Made by a program: the position numbers and the translations under genes. Source: Natronomonas sp. (GTDB lineage: Archaea > Halobacteriota > Halobacteria > Halobacteriales > Haloarculaceae). Taken from it: a stretch of 8,969 nucleotides of DNA. The stretch spans positions 1 to 8,969 of the forward strand of contig SKKJ01000312.1 of assembly GCA_007121575.1 (NCBI GenBank), in the 5' to 3' direction. Every line of letters starts with the position of its first letter. The first letter of the stretch is position 1. Below, one piece after another: positions 6,075 to 8,969 of this stretch. Under the pieces are notes generated by a model that was not told the DNA's origin, made no database searches, and saw only the letters and a program-made list of their open reading frames with translations.

Positions 6075-6087
6075 ACAAACGGTTTGT
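6075..6087 (+). promoter_or_regulatory. Perfect inverted repeat at the promoter position of the Rieske gene
   Basis: ACAAAC-G-GTTTGT has perfect 6-bp arms around a single base and lies 25-37 bases upstream of the ATG at 6112. No better TATA candidate stands at that distance, so the site probably overlaps the promoter and could be an operator for a dimeric regulator of the Rieske gene or of the divergent pair. Confidence 0.35.
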
Positions 6088-6111
6088 CCGATCGGCGGAT
6101 ACCTGCCGACG

Positions 6112-6531
6112 ATGGCTATCCGACGTGCGGTCGCTTCCGTCGACGACGTACCCACCGAAACGACGTATCTGTTCACCGTTCGAGACACCGACTCGGGCGA
6201 GGAACGAGAGGTGATCTTGGTCGAAATCGATGGGAGAATCCACGCGTGGTTGAATTACTGTCAACACTATACGCACATCAAGATCGATAAGGGATCCGGC
6301 GCGGAGATGCGTGGGAACGCCCTCATCTGTGAGAATCACGGTGCATACTTCGAATCCGACACCGGATACTGTAACTTCGGGCCGTGCGAAGGAGCGTACC
6401 TGAACGCGGTGGAAATCGAAGTCGAAGACGGGGTGGTGTATCTGACCGATGACCGATACGAATTCGTTCGAAAAGGACCGGCCGAATCGGACGAGACGGA
6501 TCTAGAATCGAGGTCGAACTACAAGTTCTGA
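6112..6531 (+). CDS. Small Rieske [2Fe-2S] protein
   Basis: The 139-residue soluble protein is a single Rieske domain. The cluster ligands are visible as CQH (Cys50, His52) and CENH (Cys73, His76), and the typical tail of the fold follows as GYCNFGPCEGAYL (86-98) and VEDGVVYL (104-111). The two ligand pairs are 20 residues apart, slightly more than the common 15-17. No signal peptide, Tat motif, membrane helix or catalytic oxygenase domain is present, so a cytosolic electron-transfer ferredoxin-like role is inferred; it could serve an oxygenase or reductase encoded elsewhere. Cys87 and Cys92 fall where some Rieske proteins carry a stabilising disulfide, but this is inference. The C-terminus (about 120-139) is acidic and probably unstructured. 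It is transcribed divergently from the cyclophilin-like gene and convergently with the pab operon, which ends 60 bases away. Confidence 0.92.
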   Translation: MAIRRAVASVDDVPTETTYLFTVRDTDSGEEREVILVEIDGRIHAWLNYCQHYTHIKIDKGSGAEMRGNALICENHGAYFESDTGYCNFGPCEGAYLNAVEIEVEDGVVYLTDDRYEFVRKGPAESDETDLESRSNYKF

Positions 6532-6591
6532 GTGAGACGATCGTTCGGGAACTGGCGCGATTACCCCTCGATAACAGGCTTCAACCTGATC

Positions 6592-7452
6592 TCAATAACA
6601 GCGCCGGTCGACGAGTTCGTCGTACGCAGACTGCAACCGGGCTGTCAGTTCACCGCCACCGATCTCGGTCCCGTCAAGCCGAGCGACCGGCCGGATTTCC
6701 CACGTCGTGTTCGTCAAGAACGCCTCCGTGGCATCACGGACCTCCTGGACCGGGTATCGTCCGGTTTCAACGGGGATACCGAGTTGTTCGGCCAACGTCA
6801 GGACGGTTTTACGGGTGATTCCCGGCAAGATCGCTCCGCACTCGGGAGTGTTCAACGTTCCGTCCGCGACGAAAAAGAGGTTGCTCGTCGCACCCTCAGC
6901 GATGTAGCCGTCGAGGTCGCACATGAGCGACTCATCGGCAACCGTCTCGTGTTCGCGGAGTTCGATCCGAGCCAAAATCCCGTTCAGGTAGTTGTGCGTC
7001 TTCGCGTCGACCGGTATCGCCGCATCGGGGACTCGACGCGTCTTCACGGTGACGACCTCGGCAGGATCGTTCCAAACCGACTCGCCGTCGGTCCCTCCGC
7101 GAACGAGCGGCTTGACGTAGACGACGACCGTCGGTTCAACCGTCTCGCTCGGCGTCAACTTCCCCGGCTGAACCCCTCGGCTCACCGAGACGCGGACGTA
7201 CGCCTCCGAGAGCTCGTTCGCGGCGAGCGTCTCGTCGATCCGCGCATCGAGATCGTCTGGAACGGCGTCTCGCATACCGAGTGTCCCACAGGTTCGCTTG
7301 AGGCGTTCGAGGTGACGATCCCACAGGAAGACCCGACCGCCGTAGGCGCGACACGTCTCGAACGCCGCATCGCCGTATCGAAACCCTCGATCGTCGACAT
7401 GAACGGTCGCCTCGGCTTGCTCGACCAACTCGCCGTTGAGATGATACAACAT
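6592..7452 (-). CDS. pabC: Class IV PLP-dependent aminotransferase, likely aminodeoxychorismate lyase
   Basis: This 286-residue fold-type IV PLP enzyme most likely splits 4-amino-4-deoxychorismate into p-aminobenzoate and pyruvate. Visible blocks are the N-terminal LNGELVEQAEATVHVDDR (5-22), FRYGDAAFET (24-33), the PLP-binding Lys151 in AKTHNYLNGIL (150-160), EGATSNLFFV (186-195) and LPGITRKTVL (209-218). Class IV members also include branched-chain and D-amino acid transaminases, and sequence alone separates them poorly. The assignment rests on its place directly after the pabA- and pabB-like genes. The start at ATG 7452 is 2 bases after the pabA stop; an in-frame GTG at 7470 would overlap pabA but adds residues (MCVFLS) not expected in the family. 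It is the last gene of the operon and converges on the Rieske gene. Confidence 0.92.
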   Translation of the reverse strand: MLYHLNGELVEQAEATVHVDDRGFRYGDAAFETCRAYGGRVFLWDRHLERLKRTCGTLGMRDAVPDDLDARIDETLAANELSEAYVRVSVSRGVQPGKLTPSETVEPTVVVYVKPLVRGGTDGESVWNDPAEVVTVKTRRVPDAAIPVDAKTHNYLNGILARIELREHETVADESLMCDLDGYIAEGATSNLFFVADGTLNTPECGAILPGITRKTVLTLAEQLGIPVETGRYPVQEVRDATEAFLTNTTWEIRPVARLDGTEIGGGELTARLQSAYDELVDRRCY

Positions 7453-7454
7453 AC

Positions 7455-8036
7455 TCAGAAAGACGCACACCTCCGACAGAACGTTTCAACCATCCGTTCG
7501 CCGACATCAGTGAGAATGCTTTCGGGATGAAACTGCACGCCCTCGTGCGGTTTTTTGCGGTGTCGAACACCCATGACGACGCCACCGTCTGCCTCGGTTC
7601 GGGCCGTTTCGATCAGCGTCTCGGGGAGTTCAGCCTCGACGGCGAGCGAGTGGTACCGACCGACTTCGAACCGGTCCGGCAATCCCTCGAAGATACCGGA
7701 GCCGTCGTGTGAGATCGTCGACGGTTTCCCGTGAACGACCTCCGGAGCGTGTCCGACGGGGACGCCATGAGCGGCACACAACGCTTGGTGACCGAGACAG
7801 ACACCCAGCGTCGGATACGAGAGCGACTCGAATATCGGGATCGAGATGCCGGCCTCCGCCGGTGTACCTGGGCCGGGCGAGACGACGATGCCGTCGGGGT
7901 CGAGCGAACGGATCCCGTCGAGATCGATGTCGTCGTTTCGCCGGACGACGACGTCGGCGTGTGTGCCGACGTACTGGACGAGGTTGTACACGAACGAATC
8001 GTAGTTGTCGATGACGAGTACCGTCGATCGCGTCAT
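7455..8036 (-). CDS. pabA: Glutamine amidotransferase subunit of aminodeoxychorismate/anthranilate synthase
   Basis: This class I (triad) glutaminase channels ammonia to the chorismate-converting partner PabB. The 193-residue protein, of normal length, shows the Cys nucleophile in GVCLGHQAL (Cys80), the oxyanion region [12 protein letters not shown] (52-63) and the His-Glu pair in VQFHPES (His170, Glu172). The N-terminal [17 protein letters not shown] is typical of TrpG/PabA. The two names cannot be separated from this sequence; pabA is chosen because the gene lies between a chorismate-binding subunit and a pabC-like gene. Its ATG overlaps the pabB stop (ATGA, 4 bases), which implies translational coupling, and a Shine-Dalgarno-like GGGGGTG lies 5 bases upstream. 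No damage is seen. Confidence 0.93.
   Translation of the reverse strand: MTRSTVLVIDNYDSFVYNLVQYVGTHADVVVRRNDDIDLDGIRSLDPDGIVVSPGPGTPAEAGISIPIFESLSYPTLGVCLGHQALCAAHGVPVGHAPEVVHGKPSTISHDGSGIFEGLPDRFEVGRYHSLAVEAELPETLIETARTEADGGVVMGVRHRKKPHEGVQFHPESILTDVGERMVETFCRRCASF
7468..7474 (-). promoter_or_regulatory. Shine-Dalgarno-like GGAGGTG upstream of pabC
   Basis: This is a perfect match to the haloarchaeal anti-Shine-Dalgarno complement, inside the 3' end of pabA. The gap to the ATG at 7452 is 15 bases, longer than usual, so it may be fortuitous, or it may help reinitiation after pabA translation stops. Confidence 0.3.
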
Positions 8037-8968
8037 TGAGACACCCCCATAGAGAACGTGGTTTCGGCAAGTGCCGCGTCGACGGCGTTGACGAGCGCAC
8101 GACCTTTATCCAGCGTTTCTTCGTACTCCGACTCCGGATCGGAGTCGTGGACGATTCCCGCACCGACTCGCAGATAATAACGCTCACCGTGCCGGACGAG
8201 GGTTCGGATGAGAATGTTGAGCGTCGCCCGATCATCGAAACCGAACAACCCAATGCTTCCAGTGTACGGTCCGCGTCTCGTCCGCTCGACATCGTCGATG
8301 ATCGCCATCGTTCTCGGCTTTGGTGCGCCGGTGATCGTCCCGCCTGGAAAGACGGCTCCGACGGCATCGGCGATCGTACAGTCCTCGCGACGTCGACCCT
8401 CTACGAGGCTGACGAGATGCATCACCTCCGAGTACCGGTCTACGCGGCGGTATTCGCGAACGTCGACGCTTCCGTACTCGCTCACCTTGCCGAGATCGTT
8501 TCGCTCCAGATCGACCAACATGGCGTGTTCGGCCCGCTCTTTCTCGTTGGATCGAAGTGCGTTTTCGAGTGTCGCATCTTCCGCGGGCGTCTCACCTCGC
8601 GGACGGGTACCCGCGATCGGTTCGGTGAGGAGTCGATCGCCAGCGACATCCAAGAGAAGTTCGGGGCTCGCGCTGACGAGGTCGATGTTCGGGAATTCGA
8701 CGAGCGCCGAGTACGGCGCGGGATTGACCCGGCGGAGCGCGGCGTAGGCTTCGACCGGATGAACCGTCGCAGGGGCCGAAAGCCGCTGTGAGACGTTGGC
8801 CTGAAACGTATCACCGTCTCGAATCGCCGATTTGACCCGCCGGACGCGATCGGCGAATTCCGATCGAGCGCAGTCGCTCCCGAACGTTGCTCGTTCATCC
8901 GCGACCGGGCCGCGACCGACGGACCGATCGCCGGAGACGACGTGTGCGATGAGTTCGCGAGCGCGCGA
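8033..8968 (-). CDS. pabB: Chorismate-binding subunit of aminodeoxychorismate (or anthranilate) synthase, 5' partial
   Basis: The frame runs to the right window edge; 311 C-terminal residues are visible, about two thirds of a normal protein, and the N-terminal regulatory half is missing. Chorismate-utilising-enzyme motifs are all present: [12 protein letters not shown] (52-63), [11 protein letters not shown] (82-92), SASPELLL (99-106), PIAGTRPRG (117-125), DLERNDLG (153-160), GGTITGAPK (209-217) and [17 protein letters not shown] (269-285). With PabA-derived ammonia it would aminate chorismate. The motif reads PIAGT, as in anthranilate synthase, rather than the PIKGT of E. coli-type PabB, whose Lys acts in catalysis; the sequence alone is therefore ambiguous, while the pabC neighbour favours aminodeoxychorismate. 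It is the upstream gene of the visible operon and overlaps pabA by 4 bases. Confidence 0.9.
   Translation of the reverse strand, partial: SRARELIAHVVSGDRSVGRGPVADERATFGSDCARSEFADRVRRVKSAIRDGDTFQANVSQRLSAPATVHPVEAYAALRRVNPAPYSALVEFPNIDLVSASPELLLDVAGDRLLTEPIAGTRPRGETPAEDATLENALRSNEKERAEHAMLVDLERNDLGKVSEYGSVDVREYRRVDRYSEVMHLVSLVEGRRREDCTIADAVGAVFPGGTITGAPKPRTMAIIDDVERTRRGPYTGSIGLFGFDDRATLNILIRTLVRHGERYYLRVGAGIVHDSDPESEYEETLDKGRALVNAVDAALAETTFSMGVSQ
8042..8048 (-). promoter_or_regulatory. Shine-Dalgarno-like GGGGGTG upstream of pabA
   Basis: GGGGGTG matches the haloarchaeal consensus GGAGGTG at six of seven positions and is 5 bases from the ATG at 8036. It lies inside the 3' end of pabB, whose stop overlaps the start, consistent with internal initiation or coupling on a polycistronic message. 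Confidence 0.4.
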
Positions 8969-8969
8969 A

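Noticed and set aside
6025..6339. N-terminal extension of the cyclophilin-like frame by 105 residues
   Set aside because: It would run across the strong TATA box and into the antisense of the Rieske gene; family similarity begins at MSELRV.
6570..6583. CAGG-CTTCAA-CCTG inverted repeat between the Rieske gene and pabC
   Set aside because: Only four base pairs with no T-tract; not enough to call a terminator.
6532..7530. Open frame of 332 codons on the plus strand
   Set aside because: It lies antisense to pabC with its catalytic motifs; the product is Arg-rich and low in acidic balance, as expected for a shadow frame in GC-rich haloarchaeal DNA.
8036..8791. Open frame of 251 codons on the plus strand
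   Set aside because: It is antisense to pabB, which carries all chorismate-binding motifs; no family resemblance in the plus-strand product.

Overview
The window looks like ordinary haloarchaeal (class Halobacteria) chromosome. The GC content is high, the proteins are rich in Asp and Glu and poor in Lys, promoters carry archaeal TATA-like boxes close to the start codons, and CTAG is nearly absent. It encodes a PAS-GAF-Bat-HTH_10 regulator, a family essentially confined to haloarchaea. I cannot name the species. I see no CRISPR array, insertion sequence, integrase, tRNA or rRNA.

Layout, left to right. (1) 2-1159 (+): the 3' part of a secreted, membrane-anchored gluzincin-type metallopeptidase with two Ig/CARDB-like domains and a C-terminal anchor; its 5' end lies outside the window. 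(2) 2944 down to 1184 (-): a two-gene unit, an isoprenyl diphosphate synthase followed by ribose-phosphate pyrophosphokinase. (3) 3097-3795 (+), divergent from that unit: a short protein resembling the N-terminal part of an acyl-CoA synthetase (ANL superfamily) but without the ATP phosphate-binding loop or the C-terminal domain. (4) 3796-4085: a 290-base leader without a convincing gene. It holds a strong hairpin, a perfect 14-bp palindrome, a further inverted repeat and TATA-like boxes. (5) 4086-5603 (+): the Bat-family regulator, whose conserved PAS sequence begins upstream of the only usable start codon. (6) A divergent pair: a cyclophilin-like fold protein (-, 6024 to 5650) and a small Rieske [2Fe-2S] protein (+, 6112-6531). 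(7) 8968 down to 6592 (-): a tightly packed pabB-pabA-pabC-type operon in which pabB is cut by the window end.

Functionally, most of the window is housekeeping: isoprenoid chain elongation for lipids or quinones, PRPP for nucleotide, His and Trp synthesis, and p-aminobenzoate from chorismate and glutamine for folate-type cofactors. The points that most deserve a second look are the broken or non-canonical N-terminus of the regulator with the cluster of dyads in front of it, the degenerate ANL-like protein, the small residue ahead of the first Asp-rich motif of the prenyl synthase, the PIAGT (not PIKGT) active-site motif in PabB, and palindromes at the TATA-box distance of three different genes. 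I found no clear defence or mobile system.
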